A DNA stretch of 64,000 bases from positions 11,523,398-11,587,397 of the forward strand of contig NC_052618.1 of NCBI RefSeq assembly GCF_016545825.1, in the 5' to 3' direction. This document shows, piece by piece, positions 1-10,345 of the stretch. Positions within the stretch are counted from its first letter, which is position 1. Each line of letters starts with the position of its first letter. The position numbers and the translations under genes are program-made. The notes beneath the pieces were generated by a model. It had not been told where the DNA came from. It ran no database searches and saw only the letters and a program-made list of their open reading frames with translations. The DNA comes from Eucalyptus grandis (lineage: Eukaryota; Streptophyta; Magnoliopsida; Myrtales; Myrtaceae).

Positions 1-7
1 GTGACAT

Positions 8-1066
8 CTACTCCATGCGTTCTGAATTATGCGGATCTCCTCCAAGTAGTTGTAGTCCGTACGGGTGAAAAAGATTCGGAACAATCCTGATTTGAGTGGT
101 GGCGGGACTTCTTGAAGGACCTGTGCGACGAGCCACCCTATATGGATAATATGAGGTAGCTCCGGAGAGGCCCAGCAACGGGATGGGGTTGTAATAATTG
201 AGCGCAAAGCGCGCCTCTCCTGCAATGAACCATTTAGCTCGCCATAGGAATGTCTTAGGGACCGGGTTTTTTAGCAAGTTAATCCATCGAGAATACTCTT
301 CATTGGGAGAATATTTTTCCAAGATTTGAAACTTTTGCAATGGGTGTTTAAACTCGTTGATTTCAAATATTTGCATGAGGTGCCCAAATCCTTTGATATG
401 GGAAAAGAACCACATTTGTAAAATTTCTGGAGCGGCCCTCATGATTTTTTCTTTTTGGTTCTTGAAACGATTAAGGGATAAAAACGTTTTGGCTAAAACC
501 ATATTCACATATCCTGCTCCAAAAATGACTTGATTTATCACCCATGTGATTGAAGGATCTATAGCATTCTTTCGATGGGAAAAGATAATAAAACCAAAGA
601 ATGCTAAGAGGAAGATCTTGGCTTTTTGGGTCATTGACTATTTTCAAAGCATTCGATTAAAGATGATAGCGGAAAAGCATTATTGTTGGCTTGAACAATT
701 TCTCTTACCGAATGATTTTTTAGAAACCGTGATAGACTAACCACGGGGTCAATGCCGATTGGCTTGACAAGCTCGCTTCCCGGGGCATTCCTATGGCGAG
801 ACTATACTCTTCTAAAGTCGGAGTCGGTTCAAATTTGCCGAACATGAAGGTGGATGTTTCGGGGCACCAGAAATGTGGTAGTGCTTGCATGACCCCGAGT
901 GGATATTGATTTGGAGCAATGGGAGGAGATGACCGATTCTTGATTTGACGCACTCTTGGCCGAGTTGATCTAACCGCTTCCACCATCTCGAGAAGCTCTC
1001 CCTTTGGGGTGGGAATGAACTGGATATCAAATCCTCCCATCGCATATAAGGAAGGGAAATACACAA
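8..1066 (-). pseudogene. Frameshifted DUF7745-like retroelement ORF
   Basis: Three minus-strand reading frames together resemble one plant DUF7745-type protein. The N-terminal piece (about 1066-890) contains WWKRLDQLGQE and GHLLPLLQI. After a frameshift, 890-720 reads LPHFWCPETSTF and then PTLEEYSLAIGMP, a hallmark of this family. After a second shift, 634-8 continues with MVLAKTFLSLNR and an NPIPLLGLSGA stretch typical of the family's C-terminal half. Function is unknown; such ORFs recur in large plant LTR elements. At least two frameshifts separate the pieces, so it cannot encode a complete protein. Family assignment is from remembered motif patterns, not a search. Confidence 0.6.
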
Positions 1067-1730
1067 CCTAACCCTATTTCGCCATGGGCCAGAAAAGACT
1101 AAGTAAAAGTAAAGAAATCACTTTGCTTTTAAATAAAATGGCAAGTACAAAGACATACAGATGGGATGTGCGGCTCGATTTCTAACTCGGAAGGATTGGT
1201 GAGATTAAAAGGATATCCGCCCGTCGCAGTCTCGCGTTAGCGGCATACCCTCTTAACCTCGGCTAAGAAATTCGGGGAAAGAAAGGCGACCTCTACATCG
1301 CAGTCTCGCGTTCGAGGTCGTATCTTTCTTAACACCATCCTAGAAATCCTATGGCGGCCCGGAGTCCGGCGGCCGGGTTGTGTGTGCCATGTGTAGTGTT
1401 TAAAACAAGAGAGCATGCACAACAATTTATAATCACAAGATAATCTATTTTAAGCAAAATTAAAATAAATTTCTAAGCTTTTGACCTGCATAAAAAAAAA
1501 AAAAAAAAAAACCTAAGTTAGTAAAGAATTTAAACAAGACAAAAACGGCTTAAGTCTTCAAGTCCCAGTAGTCGCCAAGCCGTCGTGACCTCTTTTTTTT
1601 TGCGCCGCGATCGGGTACGAGCGCCTAAGGAGGCTAATGGCTCGGCTAATTTTATTAAGCCCGGACTCTCCCAAGTCCACCAATTCACGACTTTAATAGT
1701 TTGAGTTTTTAACCTATAAATCAATTTTTA
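1067..1730 (-). other. Retroelement leader between PBS and first ORF
   Basis: This stretch lies between the presumed primer-binding site and the DUF7745-like ORF. It contains a run of about 19 A on the plus strand (1492-1510) and no coding motif that I recognise. Confidence 0.4.
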
Positions 1731-1744
1731 AAATGGAGTCGCCA
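1731..1744 (-). other. Putative primer-binding site
   Basis: On the minus strand the sequence reads TGGCGACTCCATTT directly downstream of the presumed LTR. TGG plus a purine/pyrimidine mix matches the general form of a tRNA 3'-end complement, and TGGCGACTCC is common at this position in large plant Ty3 elements. The exact tRNA was not identified. Confidence 0.45.
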
Positions 1745-1904
1745 CTAATCGATTTAGAGTGGGTCGATTAGAAACCCAAGCGAAGTATCGGGAGAAATAC
1801 TCGCTCCTGCGCAACCAGAGAAATTAGGATCAGGGACTTGATTACACTAGTTAATCACTAATTCCCTTTCGGTACCTAATCTTGTTTAAACCCTAAGGCT
1901 TTTT

Positions 1905-2300
1905 GGATTTTTGAGAGATTTTCCATGCATTTTTGGGAGGAAAAACATTTTTTTGAGTCATTTTCCAATTTTTTTGGACACAAAAGGGATTTTTTGGGTT
2001 TTTTGGTATTTTTTGAAAAATACAAGTCTTTTTGGCTTTTTCTGAATTTTTGGCTTTTTTTGGAAAATATGAAATTTTTTTGATTTTTTTATTTTTTTGA
2101 AAAATAAAATATTTTTTAATATTTTTGATATTTTTGGAAAATAAATTATTTTTTTATTTTTCTCGATTTTTTAGAAAATAAAACATTTTTCAACAATTTT
2201 TAATATTTTTTCGATTTTTGGAAATTAAAACATTTTTTAATATTTTTTTGAAAATAAAACACTTTTTGATTTTTTTTTTAAATAAAATATTTATTATTTA
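1905..2300. repeat. T-rich low-complexity block inside the LTR
   Basis: The plus strand is dominated by runs of 5-9 T separated by GGA, GAAAAT or GGAAAAT words. It has no coding content and is probably an expanded simple-sequence section of the LTR. Confidence 0.7.
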
Positions 2301-3313
2301 TATTAAAATAATAAAATAAAACCGACTCGGGTCGGATCCGCGGGTTGGGTCCGACCCGGGTCGGCGACAAACGCGGACAAGCCCGCAACGCGGCCCGACT
2401 CGATTTTTCAATTTTTTTTTTTTTTTATTTTGTTAAAACAACGCTGTGGCCGGGCGTTTGGGGACGCCCGGCCCGGCTCCACGACCCGCTCCGCGACCCG
2501 GCTCCCTGCGAACCCTACCCGACCCGGATCCGAATTCGCGACCCGGCTTCTGCCGCCCCGGAATCTCGCGAAACCCTACCCGGTTCCGAGACCCGGATCC
2601 GATTCGACGACCCGGAAATCGCAAACCCTAGGGTTTGCGAATCCGCGGCGCCGAAGAGGGGGAACCGAGGTGTTTGGCGGCGACGGCGACTATGGCGGCG
2701 ACGTCGAAGGTGACAGCGGCGGCGGCAACCACGGCGGCCACGACGGCGGTGACAACGTCGACGGCGACGACGGCTAGGTCAACGGAAAACGGCTGCGATG
2801 AATAATAACGCCCCCCTTTTTACCTTCTCTCGGATGGGGATGGGGACGGCGACGGCAGGAGAGCGGTTCGCGATGGTGGAGGCGACAACGGCAGCAACTC
2901 AGGCTTCCCAATCTGGCGTGGCTTCGGCGGATCAATCACGGTAATGGCTCCGCGAGGTGAGGCACGACAACAAGCCGTCGAAGCACAACGGCGTCGGGGA
3001 TCGAGGCGAACGGCTGCGGCACGGCGTCCGGCGGCAACAACAGCAAAAAAAAAACCAGATCTCTTTGGCGTAGATCTCGGCCGGACCCTCCTCGGCCTTG
3101 ATTCCTCCTCACTCAGGCCAGATCCGAGCCTCCACCGGCCGGATCTAACCTTCTCGAAGTCACTTGCCGCCTGCCTTCCCCGAAGTCTCTCGGTGGAAGG
3201 TGGGCTAAGCTCGCGACCCGAGCTCTCTCCTGCGCTCGCCCTTCAACCCTTCCCGATGTCTCTCAGTGAAGGATTTCCGTGCTCGCCACACCCTCCGACG
3301 ATGCTTGCGGCCA

Positions 3314-3325
3314 CCTATTTATAGG
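3314..3325 (-). promoter_or_regulatory. LTR TATA box
   Basis: The minus strand reads CTATAAATAGG here, about 450 bp inside the LTR start. This is the right place for a retrotransposon U3 promoter. Confidence 0.5.
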
Positions 3326-3775
3326 CGAAGGAACTCCGGTCGACGGAGGGGCTCGGTCGCCGGCCTCCGGCTTGCCCACCGGTTCCGCTCGGCTAAACCG
3401 GTGTCCCATCGAGCTTTCCAGCGAAGCTCGCTCAGCATTAATGGCGCCTGCGATCTTATCCTCCCGGCCGACGTCGCCCTACACTCCTCGGCCGTAGGCC
3501 GTCCCCGCGCGCGCGTCGCCGGCCACCGCGCGTGAGATGCAAGCGGCGAGGAAGAAGGAGACGAGGAGGAAGAAGAAGGAAGGGGGGTGGGGCCAAGCCA
3601 CATGAGCCCACGTGAAGAAAAGGGGGCTGCTGTTTTTGTTTTTCTTTTCTTTTATTTTTACTATTTTTTGTTGTTTTTGCTATTTATTTGGTTTTTGTTC
3701 ATTATTCCGAAAAAGACAAAATAAAATAAAAACTTAATTAATAAAATAGACCTAATTAAAATTGAGGTGTCAACA

Positions 3776-4043
3776 GAGGACACGAGACAGTTCATGGAAT
3801 CAAAGTATTAAATCCACAAATCAACCATACATTTCTGTTAAACAAAAAATAAAGTAAAATAAGAAAGGCCCGATCCAGGTTGCCCAACCCATGTCCAAAC
3901 CGGTGACTGACCGAGAGTTCACCACCCGACCGATTAAAGCATTTTTTGGTAAAGATATGTCCCCTGAAGCAAGCCGTGTGAGAACTGAATGGAAGATGGC
4001 GAAATGAAAGGTTGTTCCGCTTTGCTCAATACATTTCGGGCAA
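3776..4043 (+). repeat. Left arm of an inverted duplication around the WAT1 pseudogene
   Basis: This segment recurs in reverse orientation at 6774-7067. Shared words include the CACGAGACA / TGTCTCGTG end, the TGATTCCATGAA block, the CCCATGTC block, and CAATACATTTCGGGCAA opposite TTGCCCGAAATGTAT. The copies are diverged with small indels. The Ty3-type LTR abuts its outer end exactly (3775/3776). Confidence 0.7.
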
Positions 4044-4244
4044 GGGGGATTGTACTCTATGAATCTGGTCCTGAGTCTACTGGTACTGCGAAACCGACTC
4101 TTTGGTTGTAGCTTCGTCACGCGCTCGCGTTGCTGCGACGGTAGCGGTGGGTCGAGCATGTTCTGGCCCGGCCAAAAATCGGGACATTAACGCCCTTCTT
4201 AAGATGCAAATACCAATTAAGTTTCTCGTGCTTTCTTCCGACAT

Positions 4245-4352
4245 TTACGGCTAATAAGATCTGGACGACCACCATCATCAGCAGGACCTTCATTCAGTGC
4301 AGGGCCTCGGCCCTGCTGATGATGGTGGTCGTCCAGATCTTATTAGCCGTAA
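4245..4352 (+). ncRNA. Perfect 41-bp inverted repeat (candidate hairpin RNA) in WAT1-like exon 1
   Basis: Positions 4245-4285 are the exact reverse complement of 4312-4352, with a 26-base loop. The right arm is the sense start of the pseudogene's exon 1; the left arm is an inverted copy of it. Positions 4261-4285 are also the perfect antisense (25 nt) of 14723-14747 in exon 1 of the intact WAT1-related gene; extending to 4294 adds only one mismatch (4286). A transcript across this segment would form a long perfect stem able to feed small-RNA processing. The structure is certain; transcription and function are inference. Confidence 0.55.
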
Positions 4353-6269
4353 TCAACATACTCTGCGAGCTCGCAGCAAACGATGGGATGGACCTGATTC
4401 TTGCCATCGCCTACGGCCTGATCATTGCGATGGGCGTCATGGGCCCTCTAGCTTTCTTCTTAGAAAGGTCACACAAATGTCCACACTTCTGTTAAACCAA
4501 TCTTTCTGGTCTATTTGGGTAGGTGTGCGCGTGTGTTTGCGGGTGCAATGACAGCCCAAGAGCCATGTTTCCATGTACACGGAATAGGAATTTCACGCTC
4601 TACAAGGGCGTTGGCGGGCCGATCCATATTAAGCTCTAAAGCGCTGGGAACGTTAACTGGGGTTGGCGGGCCGATGCTGCTCACGCTCTACAACGGCGTG
4701 GAAGTCGACTTACTCTCTGGTTGACGCACGTGAACCACCACGCTGCGGCAGCGACGACCCAGCATTGCCACGGGGTTCGTGCAATCGCCTCCTGGGCTCG
4801 CTTTTGGCCGTGGCCAGCTGCTTCTGTTGAGCTTTGTGGTATATCTGTCAGGTGGGTCTTCGTCTTTTCTTTTGATGTACGTCTTCATTTTTGTTGCCTT
4901 GAATTGCTTCACTTCACTTTGTGACATCTTTCTAGTGTGATTCACCTTTTTTCTTTTCCAAGGTTCTTCTAGTTGGTCTGGCAATAATCGTTCTTATGTC
5001 CACAAATCCCGAGTAGTTATTTTTTTTATTATAGGATATGAACTTTCTAGCCCGCTTCGTGTTTTCTTTAGGGTCTTGATAAATCAAGGTACCAAAGAAA
5101 ACACAATTTTTCGATAGGGATTTTCAATTGTAATGCAGTAACCCTATGTCCAGCCTGGATGCATTTCTTATTTTAACATAGTAGTGTCCACATGTCTTAT
5201 CTTTTCAATTGGAGAGAGTTTTTCTTCCCCTTACCCTTGGGAATATCTCTGAATTTTATATCCTAGATTTCAGACGAGGCAGTTTTAAGACATACTCAGA
5301 TCCAAATACTCTGCGTATTGTTTGTTGGATCTAAAGGGCAAATAAGAATTCAAGGTCTCAAAGTTAACTAAGCAGTAAAGCGCGCTCGGTTGGGATGAGT
5401 GGTTTCTCTATTTAAAACCCAACATCTCCCACCTAAAGGAACCTCGTTAAGTTTTTTCCTTGAAATAAATAGAGACATACTTAAAATGAAGAAACTATTA
5501 TAATGTGCATGTGGCTGACCGCTATTTTCGGGTAACGAGTAAAAAGAATGCACAACGTCTTGTTGGACAGGCCAAGATGAGTGAGGGTTTCCCATACCAT
5601 TACACGAGCACCGCGTTGATGTGCTTCATGGGGTCAATCCAAGCAGTCCTTTAGGCGTTGTGTAGAGAGAATCTGGAGCCAGTGGAAGCTCGGATCGAAC
5701 ATCGGGCTCCTTATCGTATTATACTCGGTACACCCAACAAACACCTCTCGATGTTGTGTGCATTTTAGAGCTTAATATGGATCGTCGAATTACCCTGGTA
5801 TCAATCTATAGCTGATCCACCACCCCTCGTGATGCGGTTTCGCCTAAGGTGTTGTGGGGGATCATTGCTTCCGGGGTGTGCAACGTTCTAATTTTATGGT
5901 GCTTGGGGATGAGAGGGCCAGTGTTTGTGTCGGTTTTTAATCCTTTGATGATGGTGACCGTGGCCTTAGGGGATCCTTCCTTTTGGACGAAAAGTTGCAC
6001 CTGGGAAGGTATGTATACAAACACGGATTCTAAATGTTTCCTAAAGTTCTTCAATTACCATATTGATATGGAAACTTTCCCTTTCATTACGATGGCAGCA
6101 TACTAGGGGCAGGGCTCATAATACTGGGTCTATATGCGGCGCTAGGGGCCAAAGAGAAGAGATGGAGAGAGTGGATCAGTCAGTGCCATCGACAGGCCCC
6201 GGCCCCGGCGAATCTCTTCCTCGGGATAGCGATTCGAAGAGTATGAATCTCCATCGAGCGAAAATATAA
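4297..6269 (+). pseudogene. WAT1-related (EamA/nodulin-21-like) transporter pseudogene
   Basis: This is a diverged duplicate of the intact gene at 14679-17091. Exon-1 homology is 4312-4467, exon 4 about 4646-4851, exon 5 5571-5727, exon 6 5858-6008 and exon 7 6099-6269. Exons 2 and 3 are almost entirely gone; only the end of exon 2 survives near 4510. An exon-4 Tyr codon is now TGA (4828-4830), and an exon-5 codon is TAG (5652-5654). The exon-6 acceptor AG has become GG, and exons 6 and 7 have indels. It cannot encode a transporter. Introns are recognisably related, so this was DNA-level duplication, not retroposition. Inverted repeats flank it, and its start carries the 41-bp hairpin. Confidence 0.85.
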
Positions 6270-6773
6270 TCACTTATAAGTGCCAAAGCATATTCCCGGA
6301 AGAAAAATCTCGGAGACAAACAAATATATCATGGTTTTGTCTTCTTCTTTTTTTATAGATCATCCCCAGTCCACTTGGAAAATGCAGTTCCCCTTTCAAA
6401 TTAAAATGTATTCCACTTCCAATCAACTGATATAATCTTTCTTTAGACAAATTGGCATTGTTATTGATTTGAATAGCTAATCGATTTTTCCAATCATAAC
6501 TACCCAAGTGAACAGCGATGGGTGAGGATGGCGTAACGAATGGGTTACCCAATTGGTCCAAGGCATTAATTTCACTAGGATGGACCTATTAATTCGTGTG
6601 TGTATAAGCTATCTTTAACAGAATATATAAAGTAAAACTTGTACCCATGTAGCTGGTGAAAATGTTCTTTTCATGAGGATTAGAAGTATAATCTAATTTC
6701 AAGGAAGAAAAAAAATGAGAGATGATGAACCTCACCCCAAGTAAACCGTTCAGCAAGAAAATCCCTAGCCACA
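6270..6773. other. Intergenic stretch between WAT1 pseudogene and right inverted arm
   Basis: A minus-strand reading frame at 6561-6274 encodes 95 residues of ordinary composition (for example SYDWKNRLAIQINNN) with no match that I recognise. I see no splice, promoter or repeat evidence to call a gene. Confidence 0.3.
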
Positions 6774-7067
6774 TTGCCCGAAATGTATCGAGCGAAATGG
6801 AACACCTTTAATTTCACCATCTCCCATATAGTTCTCACATGGCTTGCTTCAGGAGACGTATCATGTGGAGCTTCTTTACCAAACATGCTTCTATAGTTTA
6901 ATCGATCGGCTGGTGATCACTTTGTCAGTCAACGATTTAGACATGGGTTAGGCAACCTGGATCCGGCCTTTCTAATTTATTTATTTATTTTCAAAAAAAA
7001 AAAAAAATGTATGCTTGATTTGTCGGCACTTTAAGGCCTTGATTCCATGAAATGTCTCGTGTCCTCT
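6774..7067 (-). repeat. Right arm of the inverted duplication
   Basis: This is the reverse-oriented, diverged copy of 3776-4043. On the minus strand it contains a short open frame (6886-6680) with VKLKVFHFARYISGN. The related frame in the left arm is broken, which suggests that a small coding piece was duplicated along with the segment. Confidence 0.65.
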
Positions 7068-7635
7068 TTAGAGGACGGGACTAAAATGAACATGTGGCAA
7101 CGTTGTAAGTGCAGATCTTTATATTCTCAAACATATGGAAGTCAACTAAACATATTCCTCCAATATGTTATCAAATTGGAAATCAAATATAGACAATTGA
7201 AGATCTCTCAGAGAATTTCTTATCCATGTTCTTAAAAAAAAAAAATCCGATGAATTTGTAAGTTTAATGCATCTGGGCATAAGTAAAAAGCAGCAAGTCT
7301 TCTCCCTAAACAAGCACACCCGTTAAATAAATCTTTAGAATTTTCTACCACCCTCGATATGCATTGGACATGAGTTAATTCTTGGAAGTACACTATAAAT
7401 GTTAAAACTTAGCATGGATGGACACATAAATGCCAAACTTCTAAAAGGTACACTTACATATTACTTTTTTTCAAAATTGGACACCTAAGTGCCAATTTCA
7501 TCGAGACTTGCTAGAAATTTGACATGACATTTTTTTATTAATAAAACCATTTTACGTGGTTACCAAAAATCCGATGTGGCTTGTCAAAAATCCGACATGA
7601 CTCGCGGGAATCTGACTTGGCTCGCTATTGGCACT
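7068..7635. repeat. AT-rich stretch with a 'CACTTAAGTGCC' repeat-family fragment
   Basis: From about 7390 the sequence carries GGACAC-TAAGTGCCAA words and GACATGACAT motifs, shared with 52985-53046, 53707-53880, 54575-54780 and 55540-55720. This is a dispersed non-coding family of unknown class. 7068-7390 shows nothing recognisable. Confidence 0.45.
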
Positions 7636-7638
7636 TAA

Positions 7639-8475
7639 CGCATTTGGTAACGATTCTGTTTTCAGAAACGGATTCTGATCAGAAATGATTTTTTTATTTT
7701 ATTTTGTTCCCAAGAACAATTTCTAAGCATTTTAAGCCGTTTGGTAACTGTCCAAAATTTCTGATTCTGGAATAGAATTGTGTTTGGTATCGTGCTCATT
7801 GATTCTGTTCCAAAGCAATTTTTTTAATTTTTAAATAATTTTTTTTTTTTTTCCTTTTTTTTCTTTTTTTCCTTTCTCTCTTATTCTTCTTCTTCTTCAA
7901 GTGGCCGGTCGCTAGGACCGCACCGACCGACAAACGAGGGCCAGCGACTTTCTTGGAGCGTTGCCGGCCCTTGGCGAGGCCGACCCTCGTCGGCCAAGGC
8001 TCACCAACAGCTGGGTAAGGCTTGCTCAGCCCTGCTGAGGCTCGACCTCACCAAATATGGTGAGGCTGAGCCTTGCTAGTGGCTGGGCTTGCCTCTGGCA
8101 AGCTCGCCGGACCTCGCCCTAGCCTGGTGAGCCTCCGGCAAGCTTGCCAAATTGGTTGCCAACAACCGGTAGCGGCACTATGGCGGACGGTGGCGGACAA
8201 CAACCGTGGATGGCGATCGATGAAGAAGAAGAAAAGAGAAGATGAAGAAGAGAAATGGAAAAATAAGAGTTGGTTTTGATTCTTAGATTTGTTTCTGGAA
8301 TAAGAATCAACTTTTTTTTATTGTTGATTCTATTCCAAATCTTCTTCCAGGAACAAAAAAATAGAAATTTGTTCTCGGAAACAAAAATTTTACCAAATGC
8401 AATTCTGTTCAAAACTACTCCCTAGAACAAAAAAATCATAATCGGGTATTGTTTGGATGGTTACCAAATAGCCCC
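7639..8475. mobile_element. Tourist-like MITE, copy 1 (837 bp)
   Basis: The ends read CGCATTTGGTAAC... and ...GGTTACCAAATAGCCCC, imperfect terminal inverted repeats. The element is flanked by TAA on both sides (7636-7638 and 8476-8478), a 3-bp target duplication of the PIF/Harbinger type. Subterminal words (ATTCTGTTC, GGAACAAAAAT) recur in two other copies (47873-48660, 53047-53706). The centre is GC-rich, followed by GAAGAAG runs. It has no transposase. Confidence 0.65.
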
Positions 8476-8478
8476 TAA

Positions 8479-10345
8479 GTGTTCATTTCTTCTTTTGATT
8501 AGTACTTAAGTATATCTTTTGGAAGTTTTGGCATTCTTTTCATGTGTTTAAAATCATGCACATAAACTTATCTAATTTGTTTTGATACTTTAGGATGAGA
8601 GAATTACCAAAAAGTCAAATCTCAAACATCGATAAAAATATGAACTTTAGAGAAATATTGTAAATAAATGCACCTTATTACTATTTTTTTTTTTTCAATC
8701 AAAATCTTGTGAATAAATTAAAATATTTGAATCTTAGATAATTCTCTTAGAAAAGAGAACACATAAACTTATCTATTTGAACGTAAAAGAATGATGAATA
8801 ATAGTAAGGAAAAGTCAATAAAAAATATTAGATTGATTGATCTATATTCAAGGTATATTTTTCCTCTATCATCAATCTTACCATTAATAAAGTCTTATTG
8901 AGGGTTGTTTTGGACCGTTTAAATCTTAGGATGTATCTAAAGATATTTAAGGAGTGGAAAAAACGTTAGCTTAATCTGATCTATGTTAAAAAAATTCAGT
9001 CTTCCTTCTCCTCTCCTAATGACGTGAATGGACTTGTCGATAAACAATCATCAACTAAAAAGGTTTACTAATGGTCCACAAAACTCACATCAAAACTTGT
9101 TTCGTTAATTTGCAAAGACTTGTCGGTCATTTCGGGGCATGGACGGGGATGTAATAATGAACAAAGCAGAGAAAACTGATATAACTACTTCGCCTAAAAA
9201 GAAAAAAAAAAACATTATTTTGGCAGAAATAGTCAAGAAGGCTTGCCTTTGTGGGGATGAATATTGTAACGTAGACAGGATTCTCCCCACTCGGTGAAAC
9301 GAGGCAGAAATACCTACATGAAAGGCATAAACCAAATGATGAAATAGAAAGACTTAAAATGTGGAAGATCATACATGAGTGATTCGGCAGATCTAGATGT
9401 ACTTTATTATATGATAAGGTCCATTTGTGTCTATTTATATACATCATTATTTACATCCAGAAAGCCACATGTTTTGGAAGAAGCTTTTACAGCATGGGAA
9501 GGGATTTCAATGAACAAAAAGAAGAATCTACTTTAATCGATATGCCCTACATAACATAACATAGAAATCACACTTATTAAATGATGGACAATTAGTTAGA
9601 GCAGTAGATGCTGTAGCGAAATTGATTACAAACTAGGTGATATCAACCACATTAAAATTACTTTTGGGAGGTCTGTTTAATATCCAAAAACTGCTCAGCA
9701 ACATATGGATTAGTGGGACATATTATGGTGAATTAGAAAAAAAAATGGATAGAGCTGGATCTAGATAATGGATAAGTAAGGGTCTTGTAGGAAGAGGAGT
9801 GGTTATAAACCCTATGAAACATTCCCAGGGGTGGCAAAGGTAGAGACCCAGTTGGCAGGGGAAAAAACACGAGACTTGGCCGGATTCTCATGCATTGATG
9901 ATGATGATGCTGTTGATGTGCATAACCATTTAATATTATAATTTCTTGATTATGCTTAAATCTTACCTATTTGTCAAATATAAGCCTCACATGAGATTGA
10001 TCTTTTAATGTATTATTTGTTAAATATGAGTCAAATAGGATATAAGTATCCCAACGTTGTTATCCTCTTTCAAAGCCCCATCATAAAAGATTAGGTACAC
10101 GGATATTCTAAACTAAAACTTATATATACATAACAATAGTTTTTAAAGATTTATTATCACCATATGCATAAGACTGAGAGATGCAAAAATAGAGATATGC
10201 AAGGATTAAAGATTTGTTAAAAGTGACCATGAAAAAAATAAATAGGTAAAACTCATATGTGAGCCACGTTATTCAACCTCGCTTGAATTTTGCCAATTTC
10301 TATATAGATAAGAGTGTTGAAGGGCATTTATTTATTTATTTATTG
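8479..10345. other. AT-rich intergenic region, no gene seen
   Basis: Open frames here are short and of low complexity. I see no conserved protein motif, RNA gene or clear transposon end. Confidence 0.5.

Larger units (their letters stand above)
1..3775 (-). mobile_element. 5' part of a decayed Ty3-type LTR retrotransposon
   Basis: Read on the minus strand, a long terminal repeat starts at 3775 with TGTTGACACC and runs to about 1745. A primer-binding-like TGGCGACTCC motif follows, then a leader, then a broken ORF of the DUF7745 type that runs off the left edge. An extra ORF between the leader and gag is known from the Ogre/Tat group of Ty3 elements, so I assign it there by inference. Gag-pol and the second LTR would lie outside the window. 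Frameshifts in the ORF show that the copy is old. Confidence 0.65.
1745..3775 (-). repeat. Long terminal repeat (~2 kb) of the Ty3-type element
   Basis: The LTR begins at 3775 (minus strand) with TGTTGACACC and has a TATA box near 3314-3325. It includes a GC-rich block (2330-2800) with repeated GACCCGG-type words, and a very T-rich block (about 1905-2300) made of short TTTTTGGAAAAT-like words. Its 3' end carries an 8-bp inverted repeat, CTAATCGA (1745-1752) and TCGATTAG (1764-1771), right before the PBS. The arginine-rich reading frames in the GC block are compositional artefacts. Confidence 0.55.

Noticed and set aside
2620..2640. AAACCCTAGGGTTT-like words resembling plant telomere repeats
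   Set aside because: Only a single palindromic occurrence with no tandem array; chance in GC-rich LTR sequence.
2345..2777. Arg/Pro-rich open frames in the GC-rich block near 2.4-2.8 kb
   Set aside because: All frames on both strands are open because of GACCCGG-type repeats within an LTR; there are no coding signals.
9105..9447. Overlapping minus-strand frames at 9.1-9.4 kb
   Set aside because: Low-complexity Phe/Ser-rich peptides with no promoter, splice or domain evidence.
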